Source of the DNA: Sphingomonas sp.
GTDB lineage: Bacteria > Pseudomonadota > Alphaproteobacteria > Sphingomonadales > Sphingomonadaceae
Direction of reading: 5' to 3'
Length of the DNA stretch: 36,117 nt
Assembly: GCA_025356055.1 (NCBI GenBank)
Contig: JANXUU010000147.1
Location: 1 to 36,117 of the forward strand
Part shown: positions 13,051 through 20,455 of the stretch, piece by piece
Layout: every line of letters starts with the position of its first letter
Position numbering within the stretch: the first letter of the stretch is position 1
Translations under genes and position numbers: made by a program
The notes under the pieces: model-generated
The model's input: the letters and a program-made list of their open reading frames with translations, nothing else
Told to the model about the DNA's origin: nothing
The model's database searches: none

Positions 13051-13683
13051 TCACTCCGAATATTGCCCACTGGCGTCCTCCGCCGTCAGCGTGGAGCTGA
13101 ACGACGGCAGCGTTAAGGTCGCGAGAAGCAGGCTGGTGATCGGCACGAACTTCAGGTTCTTCACCGACACTGTGACGAACGGTGAAATGTCCATCGAGGT
13201 GGCCCCCCCGTCGCCGGCGGTGCCCAGCCCGGATCCCGAATAGCTGACAACGACATTCGCGGCGGTGATGTTGGGATCGATCGCCTTCATCCGGTCAACG
13301 ATCTTGTTGAAGGTGGTTGAGTCCATCGTTCCGGGGCTTGGATATGGCGTCGTTATGCCACTACATCCGGCGCTGGTGCATTCGATCAAGCCGAGCGCGC
13401 TTGCGGGAATCGGGTCACCGGCCTTGACGGCCGGCCTCCCCCCTGAAGCGATTGTATAATCCTCGGAGACAAGGCCGGGAGCGAGCACGTTCGTGACCAC
13501 CGCCATCCGGACCCCCATCTGCGTCGCCTTTTCGGCTTCGTTGGTTTCCCACAGGAAGCGGCCACCGTCGATGATCCCGAACAGCAGGATCAACAGCAGG
13601 GGCAGGACCAGCGCAAATTCGGCCGCGCTCGCTCCGCGGCGATCGCGAGCGCAACGCAGCGACCAATGACGCGCGCCGCTCAC
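13051..13683 (-). CDS. TadE-like pseudopilin protein (second copy)
   Basis: A 210-residue TadE-family protein, a minor pilin-like component with a prepilin-type N-terminus. The sequence DRRGASAAEFALVLPLLLIL gives a G-cleavage site with glutamate at +5 followed by a hydrophobic helix, so it is a predicted CpaA substrate. GTG at 13681-13683 overlaps the stop of the previous gene in a GTGA junction. The frame is open far upstream in the neighbour's coding region, so length alone would mislead. The exported part carries one cysteine pair (IECTSAGCSG) and ends LTAEDASGQYSE. It is followed by the ~100-base gap before cpaE. Confidence 0.88.
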   Translation of the reverse strand: MSGARHWSLRCARDRRGASAAEFALVLPLLLILLFGIIDGGRFLWETNEAEKATQMGVRMAVVTNVLAPGLVSEDYTIASGGRPAVKAGDPIPASALGLIECTSAGCSGITTPYPSPGTMDSTTFNKIVDRMKAIDPNITAANVVVSYSGSGLGTAGDGGATSMDISPFVTVSVKNLKFVPITSLLLATLTLPSFSSTLTAEDASGQYSE

Positions 13684-14198
13684 AGGCCCGACACCGGCGC
13701 TTCGGACGTCGCATGCATGCACAGCCCTGCGGGAGAGACGCCGAACAAGGAGGTGTAGGAAACGTCGGCACTGACCGTGACGACGGGAATATCGGTTCCA
13801 AGCCCCGCCCATACCCCTGAATAGCTGGCTTTGGGGACGCAGCGCATCGTAACTGTCACGCTTTGCGTCGCCGGGCTGCACGCGTTTGCCCAGAAATTTG
13901 ACCCGAAGCGGCCGGTCGCGGTGCCATCGAACGATCCCGTCTTGGTAACGTTGATGATCGGCGTGCTGGCGACGGCATTGACTGTAGAGGGGCAAGTGTA
14001 GCCCGCCGCTAGCGGCAGGCGCGAGCCGAACCGCGCGCCGTCGCGCACGCTCTTGGCGACGGCATGCTCGGTCATGAAATAATTGCCCGTTTCGACCGAT
14101 CCGAACAGGATGATAATCAGCAACGGCGCGACCAGCGCCATTTCGGCCGCCGCCGCGCCGTTTCGATCGGCAAAGAACGATGATACGCGCCGCATCAT
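13680..14198 (-). CDS. tadE: TadE-like pseudopilin protein (first copy)
   Basis: A 172-residue TadE-family protein beginning MMRRVSSFFADRNGAAAAEM, then a hydrophobic helix (ALVAPLLIIILFG). The G-AAAAE junction fits prepilin peptidase processing with glutamate at +5. ATG at 14196-14198 overlaps the tadG stop (ATGA, with a second ATG directly after). The exported domain contains four cysteines (CPST, ACSPA, RCVPK, LCMH), consistent with two disulfides. The stop overlaps the next TadE-like gene's GTG. TadE and TadF/G-type proteins are needed for Flp pilus assembly; which of the two copies corresponds to TadE or TadF cannot be settled by eye. Confidence 0.88.
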   Translation of the reverse strand: MMRRVSSFFADRNGAAAAEMALVAPLLIIILFGSVETGNYFMTEHAVAKSVRDGARFGSRLPLAAGYTCPSTVNAVASTPIINVTKTGSFDGTATGRFGSNFWANACSPATQSVTVTMRCVPKASYSGVWAGLGTDIPVVTVSADVSYTSLFGVSPAGLCMHATSEAPVSGL

Positions 14199-15811
14199 CG
14201 CACCAGATACGGTTTGTTGCGTGAATAGTATTGGAAGCCCGATCCACCTGCTGCGGTCGACGAGGGCCCGACGATCTCGCCATAGATTTCCTTGCCGTTG
14301 GTTGTCCCCGGATAGGTCCGGTCTTCCGACGGTTCGGTCAGGAACACGTCGAACGCGCGCAGCTTGTCGAAACTCGTCTTGCCCGAAATCGCGGTGCAGT
14401 CGGCGGCGACGATCGGCAGCACGCGCCGATCCTTCTGCTTGGGATAGGCCGTGCGCGCGGCTGGCGCGGCGGGATAGCCGCACTGGGTCTGGACGGTCCA
14501 ATCATAGCTGGTAGGGTTGTTCTTGGGTTTGGGTGTCGACGGCGACGCAATACTCACCGTTCGCTGCGGAGTTGTCAGCAGCGTTGCTGCGTTTGTCGAT
14601 TCCCATTTATAGACGTCGTATCGCGATAGCGAGGCGAATGCTTTGCCAGCAGACGTCGCCGCCGCACTTTCCATGCCCACATGATTAGCGGTGAAATAGG
14701 CTTGGCGGGTCCATGCGCCGTCGCCCACATTGGCGGCGAAGCCAGTTCCCGCGCAGGTGCCGTAATGGCAAGTATCGCGCGGGAAGCCGACGACGGGCGC
14801 AACAGGCACTTCGAGCGCCCCCACCCCATCCGCCGGGCAAGTCAGGGATGCAGCGGCGGTGTTGGCTTGCGCTTGTGTCGGGCTGACGTTGGTCGGCGTG
14901 TTGATGGTCTTGTCGGCGAGGCGGAGGATCATGTCCTTGCGTGCGTTCGCGGCCGGGCAGCCGTTGCCGGTGGCGGTGTCGCATGCAGGCGTACAGGTTG
15001 ATCCGCTCCCGCACACCTTGTTGTTCTTGTTGTTATAAACGTCGAGCCGAGTGTTAAGCGCGTCCGTAACCGGAGTTTTCGTTCCTGGCTCCGTTACTGT
15101 GGCCGACGTCGCTTGGCATCCATTGAGTCCGAAGCCCAGCAGAGCGTCGAACGCGCCATTGAGACCGGCCCCGAAATCGAGGAGGCCGTAATTCCCTGAG
15201 GTTCCCTGGAGTGGCTTGAGGACGATTCCCTTGCCGATATCGGCCGAGGTCGGGAAATCCGGCGTCGGCGCGCAGACCACCAGCGGGGCGATGTCGCATA
15301 CCGACGACTGGACCCCGGCCACCGCCTTTGCCGTGACATTACCGGACGAAAAAGCGGCGACGATCGGGGTGAGCGCATAGTTGGCCACGCGCGCGGCGGT
15401 GGTGACGACGACGAACTGCGCCTTGGTCGGATCAGTCGTGACCGTGCAGGGGGCCGCGCTGTCCGCTTTAGAATCGTCGAAGGCGGAGCAGTAGACCGTG
15501 GTCAGGTTGACGGTAGAACCCTTGGAATCATTGGCGAAGCGCGTGAAATTCGCTGCCAGCCGATCGGTATTGGTGGCCGACTGGATCGATTTGTCGGCGC
15601 GCGTAATGGCATCGCTCTGCCGGTCGAGCTGCGAAGCAGCGGCAAGGGCTGCCTGGTCCGCGGCCCCTTGAAGCTCGGTATCGAGACCCGCCAGCCGGGC
15701 ATAGTCGAACGCGATCCCGCCGACACCGATGAGCGCGACCAGCGACAGTGCCACGGTCGCCGCTACCGCACCTTTCGTGTCTTTGTAGAAATCCCGGACC
15801 GAGCGTCCCAT
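14195..15811 (-). CDS. tadG: TadG-like pilus assembly protein, cysteine-rich
   Basis: A 538-residue protein with the N-terminal Flp-assembly TadG-like segment: KDTKGAVAATVALSLVALIG, then FDYARLAGLDTELQGAADQA and ALAAASQLDR. One helix anchors it; the remainder is exported. I count 14 cysteines in the exported part, including the cluster VCGSGSTCTPACDTATGNGC. No DxSxS von Willebrand metal site, common in other TadG proteins, was seen. ATG at 15809-15811 has GAGG about 9 bases upstream, where the preceding lipoprotein ends. An in-frame ATG 33 bases further up lies inside that gene. TadG may act at the pilus base or tip; its role is not read from sequence. Confidence 0.88.
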   Translation of the reverse strand: MGRSVRDFYKDTKGAVAATVALSLVALIGVGGIAFDYARLAGLDTELQGAADQAALAAASQLDRQSDAITRADKSIQSATNTDRLAANFTRFANDSKGSTVNLTTVYCSAFDDSKADSAAPCTVTTDPTKAQFVVVTTAARVANYALTPIVAAFSSGNVTAKAVAGVQSSVCDIAPLVVCAPTPDFPTSADIGKGIVLKPLQGTSGNYGLLDFGAGLNGAFDALLGFGLNGCQATSATVTEPGTKTPVTDALNTRLDVYNNKNNKVCGSGSTCTPACDTATGNGCPAANARKDMILRLADKTINTPTNVSPTQAQANTAAASLTCPADGVGALEVPVAPVVGFPRDTCHYGTCAGTGFAANVGDGAWTRQAYFTANHVGMESAAATSAGKAFASLSRYDVYKWESTNAATLLTTPQRTVSIASPSTPKPKNNPTSYDWTVQTQCGYPAAPAARTAYPKQKDRRVLPIVAADCTAISGKTSFDKLRAFDVFLTEPSEDRTYPGTTNGKEIYGEIVGPSSTAAGGSGFQYYSRNKPYLVR

Positions 15812-15824
15812 GACCGTCTCATCC

Positions 15825-16118
15825 TCAGTGTTGCGAGCCGCCACCGGTGGTCGATGTGCTGGTCTTGATGTCCTCGACCTTCTTCACCGTGTCGGTGCGA
15901 TAGCGTTTGGTTGCGGCGGCGGCCGTCGCTCCGCTGTCACCGGGCAGCGCGCCGCCGGCGACGTAGACCGGGTCGGGGTTGATGATCTGGACCGCGGCGT
16001 TGAACTTGGCCGCTTCGCCGAAATGAACGTCTCCCGATCCGATCACGCTGTTGGCGGTGTTGCAGCCACCCAGCGCGAGCAGCGCGGCGAGCGGGATAAA
16101 GCGCTGGCTAGAGAACAT
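15825..16118 (-). CDS. Small lipoprotein in the CpaD position of the tad operon
   Basis: A 97-residue lipoprotein: MFSSQRFIPLAALLALGGCN carries lipobox ALGGC. It then has NPDPVYVAGGALPGDSGATA, KRYRTDTVKKVEDIKTSTST and a glycine/serine tail. It lies between cpaC and tadG, where Caulobacter-type loci encode CpaD, but CpaD proteins are about 200 residues, so it is half size. It could be a shortened CpaD or an unrelated pilotin-like lipoprotein. ATG at 16116-16118 is favoured over the one two codons upstream because AAGGA is then 8 bases away instead of 2. It overlaps the cpaC 3' end by 11 bases. Confidence 0.78.
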   Translation of the reverse strand: MFSSQRFIPLAALLALGGCNTANSVIGSGDVHFGEAAKFNAAVQIINPDPVYVAGGALPGDSGATAAAATKRYRTDTVKKVEDIKTSTSTTGGGSQH

Positions 16119-17682
16119 GGCCATAGTCCTTTTCGAAACCCAATGGCGCGCTTTGCGACAAGTTACCGCCGCTCGGCAGCGCTCCTAGCGGGCGCGCGGG
16201 CGGCGGGGGTGGCGGCGGGCCGGCCGGCGACGAGAAAGCCGCTCCCGCTGGCGGAACCCCGGTATCGGTCCGCCCGAGCAGCAGCAGGTCGGCCTCGTTC
16301 GGCGGGCCGACGCGATCGGTCGGCACCTTGAGCGTGGCCGCGCGAACGGGGCGCACCAGCCGCGGCGTGACGATGATCACCAGCTCGGTCTCCTCATGCT
16401 GGAAGCCGGTCGAGCGAAACAGGGTGCCGATGATCGGGATCGAGCCGAGGCCCGGCAGCTGCCGCACCGTGTCCTGGAAATCCTTGCGCAATAGCCCGGC
16501 CATCGCGAAGCTCTCGCCATCGCGCAGCTCGACCACGGTCCTCGCGCGCCGCGTCTGCAGGCCGGGGATGCGCAAGCCGTTAACTACGATCGACGCCGAC
16601 GGGTCGATCGAGCTGACTTCGGGCGCGACAACCAGGTTGATCACCCCGTCGGCGAGCACCGTCGGCGTGAACGCCAGGCTAACCCCGAACGGCTTGAACT
16701 CGACCGTGATATTGTTGCTGCTACCATTGCCGCCCCCGCTGCCACCCTGGCTGACGGGAATCGGGAATTCGCCGCCGGCAAGGAAGCTCGCGGTTTCGCC
16801 CGACAGCGCGACCAATGTCGGTTCGGCGAGGGTGGTCACGACGCCCTTGGTTTCGAGGAGGTCGAGTGTGGCGTTCAGGTTGGTCCCCAGCGCGTGGAAG
16901 GCGCGGGTGAAAATGCCGAAACTGCTGGTAATCGCGCCTAACGCGAGGACGCCGTTGCCGGGCGAGGTCGAGGTCGAGGTCGATCCGGTGAACGGGTCGG
17001 TGATGGTGTTGGTGACGTTGGCGCCGGGCAGCAGGCTCGCCCCGCCGCCACTGACCCCCTGGAACGCGCCGTGGTTGCTCTTGACGCCAAGGCCTAGGCC
17101 AATCTGCGCAAGTGCGGACCGCTTGACCTCGGAAAAGCGCACTTCGAGCATGACCTGCTGCGCGGCGCCGACCGACATCATGTTGATGACCTTGCCCGGG
17201 GCATAGGTCTCGGCGAGCTGGACCGCGCGATCGGCGGCGGGGCCGCTCGACACGATCCCGTCGAGCACCACCGAATCGTTGGAAATTCGCGCGCCGATGC
17301 GATCGTCGGGCATTATTTCCGACAGTTGGCGCTTGAGCGTGATTACATCGGGTCCGACGACGACGTCCATCACCGCGATCAAATTGCTCGACCGGTCGTA
17401 AAGCGTCAGGCTGGTAGTGCCGTTCTTCTTGCCGAGCACATAGAGCGAGCGGTTGGTCAGCGGCAGGACGTCGGCGATGTCCGGATTGCCGATTAGCGCC
17501 TTGGCGAACGGCCGATCGACGCGAAGCACCTGGCTTTTGTTGACCGGCACTTCGAGCTGCCCGGCGTGCAGGCCATCGGCCATGCTCATCGGCGCGATCT
17601 GCGCCTTGGCGGTTGACCCGATCACCCCAGCGCCGAGCGCTGTCGCGACCAGCAGCGCGGCTGCAAATTTGTTAAACGCCAT
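16108..17682 (-). CDS. cpaC: Outer-membrane secretin CpaC (RcpA)
   Basis: Forms the outer-membrane channel for the Flp pilus. The 524-residue product has a signal peptide (MAFNKFAAALLVATALGAG), the pilus N-domain (VPVNKSQVLRVDRPFAKALI near residue 46), a BON-like segment, and the secretin domain with VALSGETASFLAGGEFPIPV, FGVSLAFTPTVLADGVINLV and VVELRDGESFAMAGLL. It closes with ETELVIIVTPRLVRPV and a proline-rich C-terminus. ATG at 17680-17682 lies within the last codons of cpaB (11-base overlap), and its own end overlaps the next lipoprotein. Length is normal for CpaC. Confidence 0.96.
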   Translation of the reverse strand: MAFNKFAAALLVATALGAGVIGSTAKAQIAPMSMADGLHAGQLEVPVNKSQVLRVDRPFAKALIGNPDIADVLPLTNRSLYVLGKKNGTTSLTLYDRSSNLIAVMDVVVGPDVITLKRQLSEIMPDDRIGARISNDSVVLDGIVSSGPAADRAVQLAETYAPGKVINMMSVGAAQQVMLEVRFSEVKRSALAQIGLGLGVKSNHGAFQGVSGGGASLLPGANVTNTITDPFTGSTSTSTSPGNGVLALGAITSSFGIFTRAFHALGTNLNATLDLLETKGVVTTLAEPTLVALSGETASFLAGGEFPIPVSQGGSGGGNGSSNNITVEFKPFGVSLAFTPTVLADGVINLVVAPEVSSIDPSASIVVNGLRIPGLQTRRARTVVELRDGESFAMAGLLRKDFQDTVRQLPGLGSIPIIGTLFRSTGFQHEETELVIIVTPRLVRPVRAATLKVPTDRVGPPNEADLLLLGRTDTGVPPAGAAFSSPAGPPPPPPPARPLGALPSGGNLSQSAPLGFEKDYGHVL

Positions 17683-18595
17683 GACCCCCCACCTCGTAAC
17701 TGTCGCCCTTCGTCCCCCGGACGACTTCGATACTATCGGTCTTCTTGCTCGGCGGCGCCGTTTTTGTCGTCCGCACGACGGTGCGATGGATGACGTGCAC
17801 CGGCGCCCCAGTGCGCACCGGGACCGCGCCCAGCGACATCACGTTCGCGGCGGCCGCCATGCTGCCGAAGCGGTTGGTGCGCAGGTCGTTGAGGCTGACG
17901 GTCGCGGCGCCGATATTGTTCTGATCGTCGCCCGGCTTGCGCAGCACGAGGCTGAGCGATCCGACCTGCTGACCGAGCGCGAGTTTCTGCGCATCGAGCG
18001 GCGTGACCTCGAGCGTCGCGGTCTTGGCGACCGACGCCTTGCCATCCTCGCCCTTGGTGTCCTGGTCGATGGCGATGACGCGCGCATTCTGCAGCAGGAC
18101 ATCGGTCAGTTGCTCATTGCTGTTGTTCTGGCCGACGACGCTGCGAGTGACGAGCACATCGACTGAATCATTGGGTTGGACAAAGCCGCCGACACCCGAA
18201 ACGTCGTTGATACGGACTGCGGCGGCGCGCTTGCCATCGGGCAGCAGCGCGGCGATCGACGCAGCCTTGCCTTCGCCCGAAATCTTGCTGGCGAGGATCG
18301 GTTCGTTGACCTGGATTGGCAGGAGTGCCGCGCGGCGTTTGTCTTGCGGCAGAAGTGCGGCGAGCGATGGAAAACTTCCCGCGGGAATGCTGGTGTTGGG
18401 AAAATCGACGAAGCGAACTTTGTCAGGTGTAAGCTCAGTGCCATAGGCTAACGGAACCGCAGCGACCGCGACCCGAGTGCTTCCCGATAACTCGGCGCGA
18501 CGTTGCGAGCCAATCAGGAAGGAATTAGCGAGGAATACGGCAACCAGGCCAAGCACAAGTGCTACCCCCAATGCCATGACAGTCCGACGATTCAT
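17672..18595 (-). CDS. cpaB: Flp pilus assembly protein CpaB (RcpC), SAF domain
   Basis: First gene of the machinery part of the tad operon. The 307-residue product starts with one membrane helix (MNRRTVMALGVALVLGLVAV), followed by a SAF-type domain (VPLAYGTELTPDKVRFVDFP, then DKRRAALLPIQVNEPILASK) and the RcpC domain (AAAVRINDVSGVGGFVQPND, SVDVLVTRSVVG). It acts in the periplasm with the CpaC secretin. ATG at 18593-18595 is chosen over an in-frame ATG 39 bases upstream because the helix then lies at the normal position. The only Shine-Dalgarno-like element is a run of eight G (18603-18610), 7 bases from the ATG. A 192-base gap with a terminator separates it from the pilin genes. Confidence 0.93.
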   Translation of the reverse strand: MNRRTVMALGVALVLGLVAVFLANSFLIGSQRRAELSGSTRVAVAAVPLAYGTELTPDKVRFVDFPNTSIPAGSFPSLAALLPQDKRRAALLPIQVNEPILASKISGEGKAASIAALLPDGKRAAAVRINDVSGVGGFVQPNDSVDVLVTRSVVGQNNSNEQLTDVLLQNARVIAIDQDTKGEDGKASVAKTATLEVTPLDAQKLALGQQVGSLSLVLRKPGDDQNNIGAATVSLNDLRTNRFGSMAAAANVMSLGAVPVRTGAPVHVIHRTVVRTTKTAPPSKKTDSIEVVRGTKGDSYEVGGHGV

Positions 18596-18602
18596 TCCGA
18601 CG

Positions 18603-18610
18603 CCCCCCCC
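18603..18610 (-). repeat. Run of eight G just ahead of cpaB
   Basis: Eight consecutive C on the plus strand (G on the transcribed sense strand) lie 7 bases upstream of the chosen cpaB ATG and serve as its only ribosome-site-like element. Runs of this length can slip in replication. A length change would alter spacing, or the frame if the upstream ATG is used. Confidence 0.6.
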
Positions 18611-18787
18611 GACGCTGCTTAGAGCCCGTTTCACAATTCATGAGGTCCGCGACATTCACATTCGCTTTGTCTGCGAAGAGGCAATAAATACCTCACTTCC
18701 GTGCGACATAGACACCTGAGGCGGCATCAACGCGCGAGGTAAGCAATTTCGAAACGGCCTCTTAATACGACCCGCCAATTAGCGGAA

Positions 18788-18819
18788 GAAATTGGAGCCA
18801 CCTAGATGGTGGCTCCAAT
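18788..18819 (-). terminator. Hairpin after flp2: terminator or attenuator before cpaB
   Basis: A perfect 12-bp inverted repeat (ATTGGAGCCACC, 5-base loop, GGTGGCTCCAAT) starts 3 bases after the second pilin's stop codon. It is followed on the minus strand by TTCTTCC, a weak U-rich tract. It lies between the pilin genes and cpaB, which are transcribed the same way, so partial read-through would give more pilin than machinery mRNA. It could also protect the 3' end of the pilin mRNA. Confidence 0.8.
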
Positions 18820-18822
18820 CAA

Positions 18823-18999
18823 TCAGTTGCAGACTCGTGTACTTATACACGTTCCCGCATTAGTCATCGCGGTTGAGATGCTTACTCCCAAAGCAATCGC
18901 GGCGACGGCAATGCCGGTGCCGACGATGGCCAGGATCAGCGCATATTCCGCTGCGGCCGCTCCGGACTCATCCCGGAGCATATTGGTGAAAGTTTTCAT
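18823..18999 (-). CDS. flp2: Flp-type pilin, second copy
   Basis: A 58-residue prepilin, MKTFTNMLRDESG then AAAAEYALILAIVGTGIAVA. Cleavage after G13 gives a mature 45-residue subunit with glutamate at +5 and tyrosine at +6, the Flp signature, and one hydrophobic helix. The C-terminus has cysteines 51 and 57 (CISTRVC), enough for a small disulfide loop. A strong GGAGGAAG site lies 7 bases ahead of the ATG. It is a tandem duplicate of the adjacent upstream pilin, with a 20-base gap, and is followed at once by the hairpin at 18788-18819. Confidence 0.94.
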   Translation of the reverse strand: MKTFTNMLRDESGAAAAEYALILAIVGTGIAVAAIALGVSISTAMTNAGTCISTRVCN

Positions 19000-19019
19000 G
19001 GCTACTTCCTCCGAAAAGA

Positions 19020-19205
19020 TTACAGGCAACCAGACGCAATGTGGGTCGTGATGCAAGTGCCGGCTTTGTTCATTGCTGTGGAAATGCTGGCGCCCAGTGC
19101 GATCGCAGCAACAGCAATGCCCGTCCCGACGATCGCCAAAATGAGCGCATATTCCGCCGCCGCGGCGCCGGAGTCGTCCTTCAACATGGTGATAAAAGTC
19201 TTCAT
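19020..19205 (-). CDS. flp1: Flp-type pilin, first copy
   Basis: A 61-residue prepilin, MKTFITMLKDDSG then AAAAEYALILAIVGTGIAVA. The mature form after G13 is 48 residues, with glutamate at +5. It is nearly identical to the neighbouring pilin through the helix and differs at the C-terminus, where cysteines 51 and 60 (CITTHIASGC) frame a slightly longer loop. AAGGGA lies upstream of the ATG. As the first gene of the locus it should be the most strongly transcribed. Whether both copies enter the same fibre cannot be told. Confidence 0.94.
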   Translation of the reverse strand: MKTFITMLKDDSGAAAAEYALILAIVGTGIAVAAIALGASISTAMNKAGTCITTHIASGCL

Positions 19206-19552
19206 GGTTAAGTCCCTTACGATTATCTCGCGCCGCCCCCGGCACGAGTTGTCGCCGTGCGAATTTCACAAAGACTTCCGGTCACTTCAGGGCGACGGCC
19301 CCTCAACGCGGTGATCGCTAAGTCCCCTAACTCGCTAAGCTGCTTATTTAATCTGCTTTAATTAAACCGCTGTCAACTAATCCAGAATCGCTTTGGCGCG
19401 CCCGACGCCGCTGCCCTACCAACGCGCGAAGCTATTGATTGGAAATGCTAAAGACGGACGCCACACTCGTTGCCCTGCCGTAACTAGTATCATAGTGGGA
19501 CAGAAAGGCGTGGCCCGCGCGCAACAGGCTCCTGTCCAACGTTAACAGGTAT
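19206..19552. other. Leader and control region upstream of the pilins
   Basis: About 350 bases without a gene. It contains the candidate pilin promoter and, at its far end, the CtrA-like motif, both listed separately. The 19310-19380 part is AT-rich against a GC-rich background. No small gene with a ribosome site was seen on either strand. Confidence 0.6.
19348..19376 (-). promoter_or_regulatory. Candidate pilin promoter with TTAA boxes
   Basis: On the minus strand TTGACA (19371-19376) is a perfect -35 box. A 17-base spacer leads to GATTAA, with TTAAAT two bases further on, both modest -10 candidates. The spacer contains TTAATTAA, and another TTAA lies in the -10 area, with 6 bases between the outer two boxes. 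CtrA sites need TTAA-N7-TTAA, so this cluster is only suggestive. A transcript from here would have a ~140-base leader before flp1. Confidence 0.45.
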
Positions 19553-19557
19553 TTAAC
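19542..19557. promoter_or_regulatory. Possible CtrA binding site (TTAA-N7-TTAAC)
   Basis: The plus strand reads TTAACAGGTATTTAAC, an exact match to the alphaproteobacterial CtrA consensus TTAA-N7-TTAA, extended by C. It lies ~340 bases upstream of flp1 and overlaps the stop codon of the convergently placed membrane gene. In Caulobacter CtrA controls Flp pilin transcription, so control of this locus is plausible. The distance from the candidate promoter is large, and such short motifs also occur by chance. Confidence 0.4.
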
Positions 19558-20356
19558 CTTCGGCAAGCCGATTCGCGGCGTTCGCCTGGTCGGAAAGCCG
19601 GTGGCGGAACGTGACGTTCACCCGAGTCGAAAGCAGAAGATAGGGGAGCCACACCCAGACGCTGATCAGCGTCTTCTTGACGTTGCCGTCGAGGACGCCG
19701 CGCAGCGCCTGACCGACCGCTGGCGGCAAATCAGGCGTTGCGCCAACCCCTGCGGCAATAACCAGCTGCATCGCCAGGTCGGCGGCCCAGATGCCCATCA
19801 GGAGCAGCGGGAACCAGGGCGTCCGCCTAAGCCCCGCGACAAAGGCGACCGCGTAAAGGCTGCAGAACAGGACGACGTCGAAGCTCATCAACACATGGAG
19901 CGTCGACAGCCAGTGCGGGACTCCCGCGGGGATTGGCGGGTTGGAAGCCAGATATTCGGCCGCGCGCACCGGCACGTTGAGCAGGATGCCGACCAGCAGC
20001 GACACCATCAGCCCGGTCGTCCCGAACAGCGGATGGCGCCGCGCCTCGGCTAGGGTGACAGGGTGGGTGCGCGGCCACGCGAACCACGGCTCGCTGCGAG
20101 GAAGGGCATCGCCGTCGGCGAACCAGCGCAGTGCGAGCAACGCGGACGCAACCGGCGCGAAGGCCAACAGCAGGTATGGCGCGATCAGCGACAGGCCCGG
20201 ATTGGGCACATGGACAGGGGCGAAGCCGATGCGCAGAACACAGGCCAAGCCGGCAATCAGCAGCCACCCCTGCATGATCCGGTCGAACCGCGATTCGAGC
20301 GACAGCAACAGCGCCGCGGAGCGGGCGTGCAGTCCGGATCGAATGCGATGAACCAC
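19553..20356 (-). CDS. Polytopic membrane protein, DUF2569-like
   Basis: A 267-residue inner-membrane protein with about five or six hydrophobic segments (for example LIAGLACVLRIGFAPV, FGTTGLMVSLLVGILL, MSFDVVLFCSLYAVAFVAGL). Its C-terminal part, TLISVWVWLPYLLLSTRVNV then TFRHRL, resembles the end of DUF2569 proteins, which have no assigned function. GTG at 20354-20356 is the start in the open frame, with AAAGG about 10 bases ahead. A later in-frame ATG (MQGWLLI) is possible, but the upstream segment has a basic amphipathic look and is kept. It shares the orientation of the pilus genes but is separated from flp1 by ~350 bases. Confidence 0.7.
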   Translation of the reverse strand: MVHRIRSGLHARSAALLLSLESRFDRIMQGWLLIAGLACVLRIGFAPVHVPNPGLSLIAPYLLLAFAPVASALLALRWFADGDALPRSEPWFAWPRTHPVTLAEARRHPLFGTTGLMVSLLVGILLNVPVRAAEYLASNPPIPAGVPHWLSTLHVLMSFDVVLFCSLYAVAFVAGLRRTPWFPLLLMGIWAADLAMQLVIAAGVGATPDLPPAVGQALRGVLDGNVKKTLISVWVWLPYLLLSTRVNVTFRHRLSDQANAANRLAEG

Positions 20357-20455
20357 TTATCGAAGCCTTTCTATTCGCGTCGCGTGGAACACCGATGCGG
20401 TGACCACAGTTGCAGAATGGTTAATGCTCGGCGGATCGCTCGCGTTCCGCCCGCC

